The notes below the pieces were generated by a model. The model had not been told where the DNA came from. It was given only the letters and a program-made list of their open reading frames with translations, and made no database searches. Below, one piece after another: positions 22,870 to 36,310 of a stretch of DNA of 64,000 bases (within the stretch, counting starts at the first letter, position 1; the number at the start of each line of letters is the position of its first letter). This DNA comes from Sepiola atlantica (Eukaryota; Mollusca; Cephalopoda; Sepiida; Sepiolidae). The stretch covers positions 149,015,382 to 149,079,381 of the forward strand of contig OY744517.1 in NCBI GenBank assembly GCA_963556195.1. The letters run 5' to 3'. The position numbers and the translations under genes were made by a program.

Positions 22870-24158
22870 GTCTGTAATGCGACATTATATCAAACATAAG
22901 CAGCAACGTGCATGAAGTATTAATATATTTTTTATCCAAGACGACAGCTATTTATTTTCTTCGCGACTTTAATTATAAAAGTTGTAGGTAAGTTGATAAG
23001 CAGTGTAAAGATATGCCGTAATTTTTACTATACATAGAGACTAGTATATAATCAGATCTCCCATCGTTGAGAGATCTGATTCGAGGTTTATTCGAATGTG
23101 ATTATGTTTTTTAGGGGGGGGGGCGTCTTTTCGTTTTTACGTGTTTTCTGAAGTTGCTACCCTTTTCCCGGGTGAGTATTCGCGTTTTGTATAATTCTGT
23201 TTACCAAACCTTTATCAGGACTCAATCTGGAATTCCACTGTATTATTTCCATCTCCTGTGTTTTTGATATAACATCCTATTTCACGATTCACCATTATAT
23301 GCTGCCACTTTCTGATGATTGACAAGAGAAAACTAGTATATAATTAAAAATGCGCGGGAAGTGTCCACATCAGCTTTAAATATCTAGAGTGTAAACGAAA
23401 TATTGCAATAGAATGGTTTGGACATCTAAAAAAATCTGCCAATTCAAAGTTTCTATTAAAGGTTTTCTGTATGAAGTAGAGTACATATGTATGCGTATAC
23501 GTGTAAAACTGGTTGGGATATGTATGTGCAATGACTGCGTTATATTTGAAAGAAGTATGTATATTGCATGCATTGGAGTATCTTATTTATGTATATGTTA
23601 GGAAATATACATATATATATATAATTATATGTAATTATCTTTTATAAATAAATATTTTAATTATTTATATACATACATATGATTCGTGTTACTAATACAC
23701 GCATCAGTATGGATGGTGAAACTCTCCCGCCTGTCGAACGATTCAAATATTACGAACCCACAAACCTCTTCCCGCCAGGCCGACGTGGGATAAGAATTAT
23801 TTATTCATGTTTATTTATGTTTTAATTTATATTTTAATATATATATTTATTTATTGATGTTCTTAAAAATCTACCATTTACTGTTTTTTACAGTTATTGT
23901 AAATTATTTGTAAACTGAAATGCCATTTTTGTTAATTTATATATAATATGGAGTGGTATTAATTTGAAGAATTGTTTTTATTTCTACAAGTATTTTATTT
24001 TTTATTATAGAATGGATGATTTCTTAACAAATTCATTTCAGGCGGCGGGGTAAGCTTAGGGTAGTTGGAGTACTTGCTATTTGATTTCTTTCATCCGGTT
24101 TCGTCCGAAAAAAGACACTTGTTTTACTCGCTAACTATTGCGTTTCGGAATCGAAGTA
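22868..24158. other. no gene seen
   Basis: Unassigned; the short G run at about 23115-23124 and short TA runs near 23610 are the only simple repeats. The two overlapping frames at 23376-23601 are on opposite strands and mutually exclusive. Confidence 0.4.
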
Positions 24159-24189
24159 CACACACACACACGTACACAGACACCCCCCC

Positions 24190-24272
<83 letters not shown>
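24159..24272. repeat. (CA)n-(TA)n microsatellite
   Basis: CA run with an internal C8 run, then about 70 bp of TA. Confidence 0.95.
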
Positions 24273-24277
<5 letters not shown>

Positions 24278-24309
24278 TTTATTTATATTTAAATTTAAAA
24301 TTAAAATTT

Positions 24310-24660
<351 letters not shown>

Positions 24661-24684
24661 CATGAAATTGTACGCACACACATA

Positions 24685-24686
<2 letters not shown>

Positions 24687-24767
<81 letters not shown>
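24687..24767. repeat. (TA)n tract
   Basis: Pure TA run of about 80 bp. Confidence 0.95.
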
Positions 24768-24769
<2 letters not shown>

Positions 24770-25093
24770 TCTTTATTGTAGAGTATAGAATATATTTAAA
24801 ATTAATAAATACGAAAGTTATTTTCCATTTTGAAATACTGTATATATTATAGACATCAAAGACCTAAACACAGCTATTTGTACGTCGAGCTTGTATAAAT
24901 CACGTATTTGTTGATGCCTCTGTATGCAGCTTGTTCTTGTTTTTAGTTTAATAAATTAATTTTAGTTTTGAAATTTACGATTTGATATTATTCCGCTTAA
25001 CATAATTTACAGTTTCTACTATTTACATAGCAAGGGCTAAATAATCCTAACATTCTCCAATTGAGATTAGAGCTTATATGTTTATTTTTGTCC

Positions 25094-25098
<5 letters not shown>

Positions 25099-25156
<58 letters not shown>
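25099..25156. repeat. (TA)n tract
   Basis: Pure TA run joined directly to fold-back element F4. Confidence 0.95.
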
Positions 25157-25160
<4 letters not shown>

Positions 25161-25568
25161 TGTTTTTAAAAGGCTGTGGGCAATGCAAATTCCGGGTAGG
25201 ATTTAAGCTGGAATGAACAAAAATAATAAATCGAATACAGAATGAGACTTACTATTTAAAATATTACATAACAGCAAGTGTGGTGTTAGCTGTTTGTGTG
25301 TTGTACGGATGATTATAAAAAATCATTTATTTAATATTTCAGGAAAAAAAACTTCCATTTGTTATCCGAACAACACCCAAACAGCTAACACCACTCTTGC
25401 TGTTATGTAAGATTTTAAGAAAAAATAAATAGTAAGTCTCATTTTGTATTCGATTTATTAATTTTTTTCCTTCCAGCTTACATACTATCCGGAATTTGCG
25501 TTGCATCAGCCTTTTAAAAACATACTACTCTTATTCCCAGCAATGCTTCAAGCAAACTACCATTCTCA
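25157..25568 (+). mobile_element. fold-back element F4, copy 1
   Basis: Arms of about 170 bp run 25157-25330 and 25355-25530. They share AAAAGGCTG, ATTCCGG, TAAATCGAATACA/GTATTCGATTTA, GAGACTTACTATTT, CATAACAGCAAG and GTGGTGTTAGCTGTTTG. A single-stranded tail, CAGCAATGCTTCAAGCAAAC, follows. The same palindromic end and tail recur at 57700-57819. The left border is (TA)n and the right is (CT)n-(TA)n. No protein is encoded. Confidence 0.85.
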
Positions 25569-25621
25569 CTCTCTCTCTCTCTCTTACCCTCTCTCTCTCT
25601 TTCTCTCTCTCTCGCTCTCTC

Positions 25622-25682
<61 letters not shown>
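25569..25682. repeat. (CT)n-(TA)n microsatellite
   Basis: About 57 bp CT-rich then 57 bp TA. Confidence 0.95.
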
Positions 25683-25685
<3 letters not shown>

Positions 25686-28540
25686 GAACAGCGTGATGCT
25701 AGTTCAGTATTATTCACTCCTGAATTATATCAACTGATGATTATACCCATATTTTTACTCTCCGTGGCAAATATGTGCACTTTTTATTTATTGATGATAT
25801 TATTATTTACTATTACTTTGTATATGACATTAGGTGTAAAACATCTTTTCATTAGTGGTTGATTATATTTTATTCTATAATAAACAGTTAATTAATGATA
25901 TTTATATTAATGACATTTCTACTACTATTAATAATTACTTTTATCGCATTGATCCATTATTGGTTTCACGTTATCTATTATCCAAATAATATTTGAGTAA
26001 TTGGTGTTTTTACGTCTTTCTTATATGTCGTGGTGAACCAGATTGTATTATCTATTATCCAAATAATATTTGAGTAATTGGTGTTTTTACCTCTTTCTTA
26101 TATGTCATGGTGAACCAGATTGTATTTCGTGTTTTATTATTTTGTTTCCATTATTATTTATACAAATTATTATTATTATCATATCCGCTGTTTTTTAAAG
26201 CTGTTTTGTATTTTTTTTTATCTGGTTTAATACATTTATATTACTTAATATAGTGGCTAGTCCATACTGTATCGATCGAGAAATTCGTCAGAAAACTGTT
26301 GTTGAGTGGTTGGATTTTGTATTAATACACAACAGTATATTGTTTGTTTTTTTTCAAGACTTGTGTGTTTCATTCTTTAAATTGAATTAAACATCACACC
26401 TACATTTCTTCTTTTAGATTTTTATTTTCATGTAAAATCTAAATTATCAAGAATGTATTATTTCTTTACGTTTTTCTGCATGATGTTGTATAGAATATAA
26501 TGATTTCATCATCCCTGTGAATACCAAGTCGTTGATTGTTGATTATAGATGAAAGTATATTAATTATAGTCTAGTGCGAACCGTGGACATTCCACAGTTG
26601 TATCTTTTATCCGTTGTATATTGCTTCCGTGAATTCCATGGGATCTGTCGCGAACTCACATTTGTATCACCTTTTTTAAAACTGAAACATACTCATCTAA
26701 GTACTCTGGTTGATATATATTTAAAATATGTTATCTTATGGGTGTCTATATCCAAAATCCTTACGTATTTCCATCCTATCAAAATACGGCGCAAAGGCTA
26801 ACCCACGATATTATTAGACTATTTTCAGATAAAACATATCCGGAAGACCAATAGAGTGTATTTTGGTTCAAGTTTCACGTTTTACACAACAGCCAAGTAT
26901 GATAAAATTTTTAAATTATCTTTTGCATTGCACTTTCGGCAATCGAGCGATCCTATCATTTAAAAAAGGGGTGATAACCTAGACCGAACCTAAAATGGAC
27001 TAAGCGTGTTATTATATAGATATGAATGTTAGCTCACATAATACGGACGGTCGTGGCACCGAATTGCGGCGTCAAACTTTACGGGTTTGTCCTATTTATT
27101 CGTACGTTATAGCAATGGAACAGTATGCATTTTCTGAAATGATTTATTATGTGTATGTCGCTAAATAACATAGTTATACTTTGTCTAGAGAATTTCAATT
27201 AATATGATATTTATTGTTTAAAAGCATTTATATCGGATTATGTAAATGTGCAATAATTTTTGTTCTTAATGTAGATTTTTCAATAGAGATTTTCCATTGA
27301 GTAGAGTTCAATATATTTCTATGTTTCAATCTGTGAAAACCAAATTGAAAAATCTACTAAAATAATGTTTAAAATATCACTAATAATTTGAAATATGGCT
27401 TTAAAAATTATTTTATTTTGATTATTTGAACAATTTAAACAGAATTTATTAAATGTCGACGATCGGCCATGTTATTTTCTATAACTGTCAATCAAAATGA
27501 ATAACACACCTTAAAATGGTAGTAAAATTAAAGTAATATTTTTGAACATTTCAGTAAATTCATTTTATACGGAAGATTGAACTTTTATTGTTTATAAAAC
27601 AAAAATCGAATATTGATCAATGGTATAAACACTCGAACGATTAAGTTTCTTCGGCTTTAACATGTCTATCAAATTATGTTGATGCTTTTTTTATAAAGGT
27701 AAAGATAGATTTCTTTTCTGCAGTTTATTTTCGTATTTTTTATTTACATTTTTATTATTCATATTGAATAAAATAGTTTATATGTTTTGTCATGAATTTT
27801 TTATTTGCCAGCCTTTACACGAACAACAAATTTATGAGAATTTTTTATTTCCTATAAAGTTCTAAATATTTCTATTATCTTATATTAATAAATATTACAT
27901 ATGAACAATAATCATTCTTTGAATATTATTTTCAAAAAAATGGAAGCCAAATGAAGTTTTTTAAAATTATGTTTAATTTTGCTAATTATTTGATTATTTA
28001 TCAATTGTTATTACAAGATGTTAAAATAAAACGGGAATAAAATCAATTTATTTAGTAAATTATCGATATTTTACGAAATGAGGTTGTGTTCAAGATGTAT
28101 TTTGTATATTGTAATTAAATACATTTATTAGTATTTATTTTTCCATAAATTATCAGGCTTTCCTTTTTATTAAAAATGTTAAAACGAAAAAAAACATATC
28201 CTTGTGAATTTTTTCTAAAAATTAAATGAAGGATATAACGATTTTCATAAATAACTTCAACCAATACTTTACTATTTAATCCTCGGGAGACAATGATCCC
28301 CATCTGAAATAATTTGCGTAAGAAGTGAAGTAAGGGTTGTGCAATTCACAACCACACTTCTCTTGACTAAGTATTGCCTCAGTTCATTGGCAAGAAGAAC
28401 TCCAGGACGATTGGAAGCGACGCTGGGATAAGCGGAGTATAATTGGCTGTTCTTCTTTTAGGTTCATTGTTTCAGAGTCTTGGTAATCTATTATGTGGTA
28501 CCAATGAGGTTAATAAAATTATTATTATAATTATGAACAA
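25683..28540. other. no gene seen; very AT-rich
   Basis: The longest simple-repeat-poor stretch in the left half. No frame gives a recognisable protein. The only internal repeat that I see is the 77-bp duplication at 25971-26124. Confidence 0.45.
25971..26124 (+). repeat. 77-bp tandem duplication
   Basis: Two adjacent 77-bp copies beginning TTATCTATTATCCAAATAAT differ at two positions (ACGTC/ACCTC and GTCGTGG/GTCATGG), so the duplication is recent. Confidence 0.9.
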
Positions 28541-28593
28541 CAGACGACGACGGTGGCGACGACGACGGCGGTGACGACGACGGCGGTGACGAC

Positions 28594-28644
<51 letters not shown>
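28541..28644 (+). repeat. (GAC/GGC)n-(GAT)n trinucleotide repeat
   Basis: Imperfect GAC/GGT/GGC triplets followed by about 18 GAT units. The poly-His and poly-Ile frames on the minus strand come from this. Confidence 0.95.
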
Positions 28645-28645
<1 letters not shown>

Positions 28646-29162
28646 AAAGAGAGACAATAGAATCGGCGAGGAAAATAAAAAATAAAAATAAAATGCGAAA
28701 CATAAGAGAAAGTAAAAAACTTAAAAAACAAAACAACAACAACAAAAAAAATAAAACAATGGCGCGTCAGACATCCTGATGGCAAAGTAAAGGAAGTAAG
28801 TATTGATTTACCTACGTCTGCCGCTTCATGTACTTGGCAACGCAGCGGTAAAAAAAAGAGAGAGAATCCACAGAATAATTAGATATTATTTTTGTAAAAA
28901 TATAAAGCTGCTCGCCATGATGTTTGACTTTCATATCTATTATAGTTTTACTTGAAATACATATATTTTGTTTTGTTTGCTTTTGTTTTTGTTTTTCTTC
29001 GAAGCGGCATGAAAAAAACGTGTGAAGTTTACATCTACCTGATTTTTACTTATCTATTCTTACCTGGGTGAAATCAAAGATCTAATTATTTAATGATAAC
29101 ATTAAATTCAGACACTCACACGTACACACGAGCGAGCATATATTCAAAATAGATATATGTGT

Positions 29163-29165
<3 letters not shown>
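28645..29165. other. no gene seen
   Basis: A-rich and T-rich blocks with no recognised feature. Confidence 0.4.
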
Positions 29166-29227
<62 letters not shown>

Positions 29228-29272
29228 GAATTGTATCGTATGTATATGAAACACACTCACACCCACGAATAA

Positions 29273-29338
<66 letters not shown>
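29166..29338. repeat. two long (TA)n tracts
   Basis: TA runs at 29166-29225 and 29274-29338 with a 48-bp unique spacer. Confidence 0.95.
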
Positions 29339-29341
<3 letters not shown>

Positions 29342-29619
29342 CTCGTATGTATGTGTTTGTGCGCGTTAGAACATGAATTGAAGCGAAGAAATACATGTAC
29401 TACTGCATATATAAACACATATATAAGTTTCATTATTAACATATATGAAGTTATTAGCATGTATATATTAATTTTACAGCACTTCAGTGTGGTTAGAAAT
29501 GCGCGCTTTAGGCTGATATTGAAACCTGATCGTTTTTTTCAACAGTCTTAGCTTTTATTCACTGCGCGATCGAAACAGGAAAGTGTGGCTTATCGTTTAT
29601 ATATACACTATCTATCCAT

Positions 29620-29654
29620 CTGTCTATCTCTCTCTCTTTCTCTCTCTTTATCTA

Positions 29655-29707
<53 letters not shown>
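29620..29707. repeat. (TCTA)/(CT)n-(TA)n microsatellite
   Basis: Mixed TCTA and CT runs then 50 bp of TA. Confidence 0.9.
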
Positions 29708-29708
<1 letters not shown>

Positions 29709-29942
29709 TATGTATTATAAAATATATATATTGCAACTAAGCTTCGCAGCAAAGTCACTGTTTCATTAATGCAGGCGATTATCACGATGTATTGTTTGCG
29801 ATTTCTTTTCATATCTAAGTAGTGTTTACTTTGCCTTTAGCCTGATGATTTCCTGCGAGAAAGAAACATGAATATTTCCGTGTAGATTAATTGTCATAGA
29901 TTTATTTTAATACTACTACTAAGCTCTACTCACATATTTTCG

Positions 29943-29962
29943 CACACACAGACACACACATC

Positions 29963-30037
<75 letters not shown>

Positions 30038-30054
30038 AGAGAGAGAGAGAGAAA
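29943..30054. repeat. (CA)n-(TA)n-(GA)n microsatellite
   Basis: CA-rich run to about 29999, TA to about 30034, then a short GA run. Confidence 0.95.
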
Positions 30055-30552
30055 GAGTATGCATTACCTACTAGACACCATCCTTAAGTATATTCGGTCT
30101 CTCTGTACAAGAGTTTGTTAGAAAACCTGACATGATGATACCCTACAAGTAAACTTAATATTCAAAATTACATAGTATTCGCAGCAAAATAAGATCACCT
30201 CGATACGGCTATGCACTTGTTCATACGATGAATGGTGCACCTTCTCTTAGTGATGTTATCTTAAGTAGCATCACTAAGCTAGATACTCTACCAGACTAGA
30301 TGAATTATTGTTCTGCAATCCGGAAAGACCAAGACAGCACAATAAAGATATATTTAACAGAGTTAGTTGGTCAATGGGTAGGAGAAAAATTAATGTTATT
30401 TAATTCTTTGTAAACTCAATGCTTAAGAGGTAAAGAAGTACTTTAGTTGAACCTTCGAATATCTAAGTATCTCATATAGGGATGAAGTCTTAAGCCTAGG
30501 AAGAGTTCCTGGATTGCTGAGAACTTCGACTGATGTAAAATGAAACAAAACA
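30055..30552. other. no gene seen
   Basis: Unassigned. A short palindrome, CTTAGTGATGTTATCTTAAG then TAGCATCACTAAG, lies at about 30247-30279. Confidence 0.4.
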
Positions 30553-30590
<38 letters not shown>

Positions 30591-30620
30591 GTGTGTTTGT
30601 GTTTATATATATATATATAT
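30553..30620. repeat. (TA)n tract with TG interruption
   Basis: TA, a TGTGTGTTTGTG block, then TA, bordering the Penelope-type fragment on its right. Confidence 0.95.
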
Positions 30621-30888
30621 GGGAAGAGAAGGATGAAGGTAATCCGACGTAATGGGAAAATGAAAAAGGAAAACCAAAAAATGGATGTTTTTTTATGTGT
30701 ACATAAACGTTTCGTCTTTATTTATAAGATCATCATGATCATAATATAAAGAAAAATGTCATGCAAGTACAAACACATATAGGGTAGACATATTGGGAAA
30801 AAGGAAGAAAATAGTAGCTACTACTGGAGAAAACAGTAGGGTGGACGTCCGTGCTTGGTGAGGAATGACAAATGAATGATTCATATGT
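30621..30888 (-). mobile_element. single-arm copy of hammerhead repeat P (Penelope-linked?)
   Basis: Begins GGGAAGAGAAGGATGAAGGT immediately after (TA)n and follows the arm at 45574-45836 for about 245 bp (AAAGGAAAACCAAAAAATGG, TTTCGTCTTTATTTATAAG, TGTCATGCAAGTAC, GGGTAGACATATTGGGA, GTGGACGTCCGT). It ends at another TA run. Unlike the copies at 45.6 and 56.7 kb there is no inverted partner. Confidence 0.85.
30696..30742 (-). ncRNA. degenerate hammerhead motif (dead copy)
   Basis: On the minus strand the CTGATGA core of family P reads ATGATGA, so C3 is lost. Stem II is ATCTT against AAGAC, with one pair lost. GAAACG is retained. Loss of C3, which pairs with G8, should abolish activity. It is listed as a relic that supports family membership. 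Confidence 0.6.
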
Positions 30889-31018
30889 ATATATATATAT
30901 TCTTATTGTAGTTTTATAAAGAGTGGATGTGAATGTGCAATCCCTCAAACCTTACGTTATTCATATAGAACCGTATAGTGTTTAATATCATTTTTATTCA
31001 TACAAACAGGATTGTATT

Positions 31019-31021
<3 letters not shown>

Positions 31022-31081
<60 letters not shown>
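31022..31081. repeat. (TA)n tract
   Basis: Pure TA run of 60 bp. Confidence 0.95.
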
Positions 31082-31084
<3 letters not shown>

Positions 31085-31531
31085 AAGATAGAAGAAATAA
31101 GAGTGATAAACATGTTCGAATGTCCAAATTTATTTCAAATTTCGATTGTACAATGCAAGGTGTATTCTGTAATAAACCAGTGTTTATTATTATTTCCTTA
31201 AGCCAAGGCTTTTCAAAGATCGAAATCTTATCATTAGCGGAGAAATACAGATAGATAAGTTGGCTGTAGAAAAACGAAAGTTCAAATATTTGAAAAATAT
31301 TATTAAAAAATGAGGTGAAAAAATTTCGTGTAAAAAGGATATGTGGTTTGTCCAGATAGTAATTGCCCGTTGAAAAGGTGTCCAATGAAAAATAAGATTT
31401 TGGAGAAGACGAAAAAAAAGAAATATTTCGTAGGGGCAGTATGGAGAAAGTGTTCAAAATAAAGTAAATCCAAAAATGAAATGTTGAAATCAAATCGTAC
31501 ATGGAGCGCACTTAAATGTAATTGATGTAAT

Positions 31532-31532
<1 letters not shown>
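31082..31532. other. no gene recognised; 150-codon chance-looking frame
   Basis: The minus-strand frame at 30957-31511 is the longest in the window (184 codons), but about 30 codons are the TA tract. The rest is F/I/S/L/Y-rich without any motif I know and lies wholly between two microsatellites. I do not call a gene. Confidence 0.5.
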
Positions 31533-31595
<63 letters not shown>

Positions 31596-31602
31596 TAGTA
31601 TG

Positions 31603-31651
<49 letters not shown>

Positions 31652-31659
31652 CTAGTATG

Positions 31660-31708
<49 letters not shown>

Positions 31709-31753
31709 CTAGTATGTATAATATATATATATATATATATATTTGCTAGTATG

Positions 31754-31843
<90 letters not shown>

Positions 31844-31853
31844 TATATACTAT
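31533..31853. repeat. composite array: (TA)n with TTGCTAGTATGTATAAT inserts
   Basis: Long TA runs are interrupted four times by the same insert, (T)TGCTAGTATGTATAAT (about 31593, 31649, 31706, 31743), with variable TA length between. The insert is identical to the element end at about 37765-37780. Confidence 0.9.
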
Positions 31854-32780
31854 TCTGTTGTTTGGAATAGAAATCCATATAGTGCTCAATTGGCTGACAA
31901 GCGATCAAATGTAATACCAAAACACTGAATACATGTATAATTATTTTGCAGATGTAATGTGAGAAAATTTATTCGTTAATTACCTCCCTTAATTATGTAT
32001 AATCTCAAAAGTAAGGAAGAAATTAATATTTTTGTTTGACAATATTTTATCATAAATATTTCGAGATTTTGTATAAATATGTATTTTGTTCATTCTTTGA
32101 TCTGTAAACAGATTTAAATGCTGCAAATAAAACAAAAACATATTTTGTACACATACATAGATGTTAATGTTTGATAGTTTTCTTTATTCAAGCCATTAGT
32201 GAAATAGAGATATTAAAATAAACAACAAACCAAATAATTAATCTCATAATTACACGAACACACATGCGCATACATACAACGCAAATATATATTTTCATTA
32301 TTCTTATTTACATTTAAAATATATTTTTTAATAGTATACTTGATATTCAGTAAGCATACCTAATATTCAAATGATGAAAAAACACAATAAGTTTTCTGAA
32401 CTTTCACATTTTTACATACAGAGAAATACAGATTAATCTTAATATTTAAAAAAATATCACACACACGCATACACACATGTTTATAGAATGTATAGACATG
32501 CGCATAAATAAATACACATACACATGTATACATTTTATTATTTCATGTATATACACAAATAATTATAAATACACATACAAATATATACATTTTATTATTT
32601 CATGTATATATACATTAAATATTATGAAATGATATGATATATTGTGTCTATCTTTTTTGCACTAAAAATATGTGTGAAGCCAATCGGATTATTAGTTTAC
32701 AAATTGCAGTGATTTAGTGAAGCCACTGTTGCAAATTTTCAAAACAATAGAAAACTCTGAATTTTGTGTGTTGATAAAGA
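31854..32780. other. no gene seen
   Basis: AT-rich flank of the satellite. A short direct duplication (CATTTTATTATTTCATGTATA at about 32531 and 32588) is the only repeat noted. Confidence 0.45.
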
Positions 32781-32784
32781 ATTT

Positions 32785-35627
32785 CTTCCTGATAGAAAAA
32801 TACTGTTCATACAAAGCAATGAATTGATAAGTATCAAGTATTGTATTCAGATAGAAAATACTGTTCAAGCAAAGCAATGAATTGATAAGTATCAAGTATT
32901 GTATTCCAATAGAAAAATACTGTTCAAGCAAAGCAATGAATTGATAAGTATAAAGTATTGTATTCCGATAGAAAAATAGTGTTCAAGCAAAGCAATGAAT
33001 TGATAAGTATAAAGTATTGTATTTCGATAGAAAAATAGTGTTCAAGCAAAGCAATGAATTAATAAGTATCAAGTATAGTATTCCGATAGAAAATACTGTT
33101 CAAGCAAAGCAATGAATTGATAAGCATCAAGTATTGTATTCCGATAGAAAAATAGTGTTCAAGCAAACCAATGAATTGATAAGTATCAAGTATTGCATTC
33201 CAATACAAAATACTGTTCAAGCAAACCAATGAATTGATAAGTATCAAGTATTGTATTCCGATAGAAAATACTGTTCAAGCAAAGCAATGAATTGATAAGT
33301 ATCAAGTATGGTATTCCGATAGAAAAATAGTGTTCAAGCAAAGCAATGAATTGATAAGTATAAAGTATTGTATTCCTATAGAAAAATACTGTTCAAGCAA
33401 AGCAATAAATTGATAAGTATCAAGTATTGTATTCCGATAGAAAATACTGTTCAAGCAAAGCAATGAATTGATAAGTATAAAGTATTGTATTCCGATAGAA
33501 AAATAGTGTTCAAGCAAAGCAATGAATTGATAAGTATAAAGTATTGTATTCCTATAGAAAAATACTGTTCAAGCAAAGCAATGAATTGATAAGTATCAAG
33601 TATTGTATTCCGATAGAAAAATAGTGTTTAAGCAAAGCAATGAATTGACAAGTATCAAGTATTGTATTCCGATAGAAAAATACTGTTAAAGCAAAGCAAT
33701 GAATTGTTATTACAAAGTATTGTAGTCCGATAGAAAATACTGTTCATACAAAGCAATGAATTGATAAGTATAAAGTATTGTATTCCTATAGAAAATTACT
33801 GTTCAAGCAAAGCAATGAATTGATAAGTATCAAGTATTGTATTCCGATAGAAAATACTGTTCATACAAAGCAATGAATAGATAAGTATAAAGTATTGTTA
33901 TTCCGATAGAAAAAAAGTGTTCAAGCAAAGCAATGAATTGATAAGTATAAAGTATTGTATTGCGATAGAAACAAACTGTTCAAGCAAAGAAATAAATTGA
34001 TAAGTATCAAGTATTGTATTCTAATAGAAAAATAGTGTTCAAGCAAAGCAATGAATTGATAAGTATCAAGTATTGGATTCCGATAGAAAAATAGTGTTCA
34101 AGCAAACCAATGAATTGATAAGTAAAAAGTATTGTATTCCGATGAAACATACTGTTCAAGCTAAGCAATGAATTGATAAGTATAAAGTATTGTATTCCGA
34201 TAGAAAAATAGTGTTCAAGCAAAGCAATGAATTGATAAGTATAAAGTATTGTATTCCGATAGAAAAATAGTGTTCAAGCAAAGCAATGAATTGATAAGTA
34301 TCAAGTATTGTATTCCGATAGAAAAATAGTGTTCAAGCAAAGCAATGAATTGATAAGTATAAAGTATTGTATTTCGATAGAAAAATAGTGTTCAAGCAAA
34401 GCAATTAATTGATAAGTATAAAGTATTGTATTTCGATAGAAAAATAGTGTTCAAGCAAACCAATGAATTGATAAGTAAAAAGTATTGTATTCCGATGAAA
34501 CATACTGTTAAAGCAAAGCAATGAATTGATGAGTATCAAGTATTGTATTCCGATATAAAATACTGTTCAAGCAAAGCAATGAATTGATAAGTATCAAGTA
34601 TTGTATTTCGATAGAAAAATAGTGTTCAAGCAAAGCAATGTATTGATAAGTATCAAGTATTGTATTTCGATAGAAAAATAGTGTTCAAGTAAAGCAATGT
34701 ATTGATAAGTATCAAGTATTGTATTCTAATAGAAAAATAGTGTTCAAGCAACGCAATGTATTGATAAGTATAAAGTATTGTATTCCGATAGAAGAATAGT
34801 GTTCAAGCTAAGCAATGAATTGATAACTATCACGTATTTATTCTAATAGAAAAATAGTGTTCAAGGAAAACAATGTATGTATAAGTATAAAGAATTGTAA
34901 TCCGATAGAAAAATAGTGTTCAAGCAAAGCAATGAATTGATAAGTATCAAGTATTGTATTCCGATATAAAATACTGTTCAAGCAAAGCAATGAATTGATA
35001 AGTATAAAGTATTGTATTCCGATAGAAAAATAGTGTTCAAGCAAAGCAATGAATTGATAAGTATCAAGTATTGTATTTCGATAGAAAAATAGTGTTCAAG
35101 CAAAGCAATGAATTGATAACTATCAAGTATTGTATTCTAATTGAAAAATAGTGTTCAAGCAAAGCAATGTATTGATAAGTATAAAGTATTGTATTCCGAT
35201 AGAAAAATAGTGTTCAAGCAAAGCAATATATTGATAAAGTATTGTATTCCGATAATAAAATAGTGTTCTAAGCAAAGCAATGAATTGATAAGTATCAAGT
35301 ATTGTATTCTAATAGAAAAATAGTGTTTAAGCAAAGCAATGAATTGATAAGTATAAAGTATTGTATTCCGATAGAAAAATAGTGGTCAAGCAAAGCAATG
35401 AATTGATAACTATGAAGTATTGTATTCTAATAGAAAAATAGTGTTCAAGCAAAGCAATATATTGATAAAGTATTGTATTCCGATAGAAAAATAGTGTTTA
35501 AGCAAAGCAATGAATTGATAAGTATAAAGTATTGTATTCCGATAGAAAAATAGTGTTCAAGCAAAGCAATGAATTGATAAGTATAAAGTATTGTATTCCG
35601 ATAGAAAAAAAGTGTTCAAGCAAAGCA
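32785..35627 (+). repeat. 59-bp satellite, about 48 copies
   Basis: Head-to-tail units of 58-59 bp with consensus CAATGAATTGATAAGTAT(C/A)A, AGTATTGTATTCCGATAG, then AAAAATA(G/C)TGTTCAAGCAAAG. Variants recur in patches: TATCAAG versus TATAAAG, CCGATAG versus TTCGATAG or CTAATAG, ATACTG versus ATAGTG. Units with ATACTG are commoner on the left and ATAGTG on the right. A few units are shortened (near 35235 and 35466). 59 is not a multiple of 3. The minus strand lacks stops in several units, giving the IQYLILINSLLCLNSIF-type frames, which are artefacts. Confidence 0.97.
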
Positions 35628-35719
35628 TATCATGTTAAAAAAAGACTATCTTGATTAATAGAGTTGAATTTTGTTTAAAAGTCGTATCCTTATTAGTTAG
35701 TCTAATGACTTATTGAGTG

Positions 35720-35722
<3 letters not shown>

Positions 35723-35787
<65 letters not shown>

Positions 35788-35812
35788 CATATATATATGT
35801 GTGTGTGTGTAT
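35723..35812. repeat. (TA)n-(TG)n microsatellite
   Basis: TA run with CA interruptions followed by a short TG run. Confidence 0.95.
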
Positions 35813-35974
35813 TTATATTTAAAATCGTCATATTAAACATAAAGCAATTGTAATATCTCAATAGTGTAAGTCTAGAGCTATGGTATAAAGATATTTTAAT
35901 TTAAGTTAAATCACATTAAATGTAAGGAAGGACATATTAACACCATTTAAAAAATCTGTTTTTATAACAAGCAT

Positions 35975-35978
<4 letters not shown>

Positions 35979-36013
<35 letters not shown>
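35979..36013. repeat. (TA)n tract
   Basis: TA run abutting the second mariner relic. Confidence 0.95.
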
Positions 36014-36017
<4 letters not shown>

Positions 36018-36310
36018 ACGATTTGGAAATCCTGAGAGTGTCTGCGATTTGTCTGGTTGTCAAATGGCAATATTTTTAATACTACGGCTTTCACTCGCTA
36101 AATGCCGATTATCTTTAGCCAACTAGAGTGAGCAGCATCTCTTACTAAAAACCTATTTTCCAGAATCGATCAACCATGTATGGCACACTTGTTCTGTAAC
36201 AGCATTGTCCCCATATACATGGCATACATCTATACAGGTTTCAGTACTTTGGTTTACTTTTCTGTAGTAAAAAAACGCATAAGATGTCGATAGTGCTTTG
36301 GTTGATCTTC
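36014..36310 (-). pseudogene. second mariner transposase N-terminal relic
   Basis: Aligned with 17130-17411. On the minus strand, pieces in different frames read GDNAVTEQVCHTW (about 36215-36175) and TTRQIADTLRIS-like (about 36060-36020). The two copies also share the pre-ATG stretch (TTTCTGTAGT, CATAAGATGTC). Several stops and frameshifts are present, the DDD catalytic domain is absent, and the 3' break is exactly at (TA)n. Confidence 0.8.

Noticed and set aside
28472..28785. Poly-His and poly-Ile/Val frames as a histidine-rich protein
   Set aside because: They are translations of the (GAT)n/(GAC)n trinucleotide repeat.
30957..31511. Longest open frame in the window (184 codons, minus)
   Set aside because: The end is a TA tract and the remainder is F/I/S-rich with no motif. 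It is bounded by microsatellites and has no supporting homology or exon signals that I can see.
32692..35044. Repeated minus-strand frames with LNSIFYRNTILDTYQF-type residues, looking like a repeat protein
   Set aside because: They are the 59-bp satellite. The period is not a multiple of three, so the frame shifts every unit, and the similarity between frames is only the DNA repeat.
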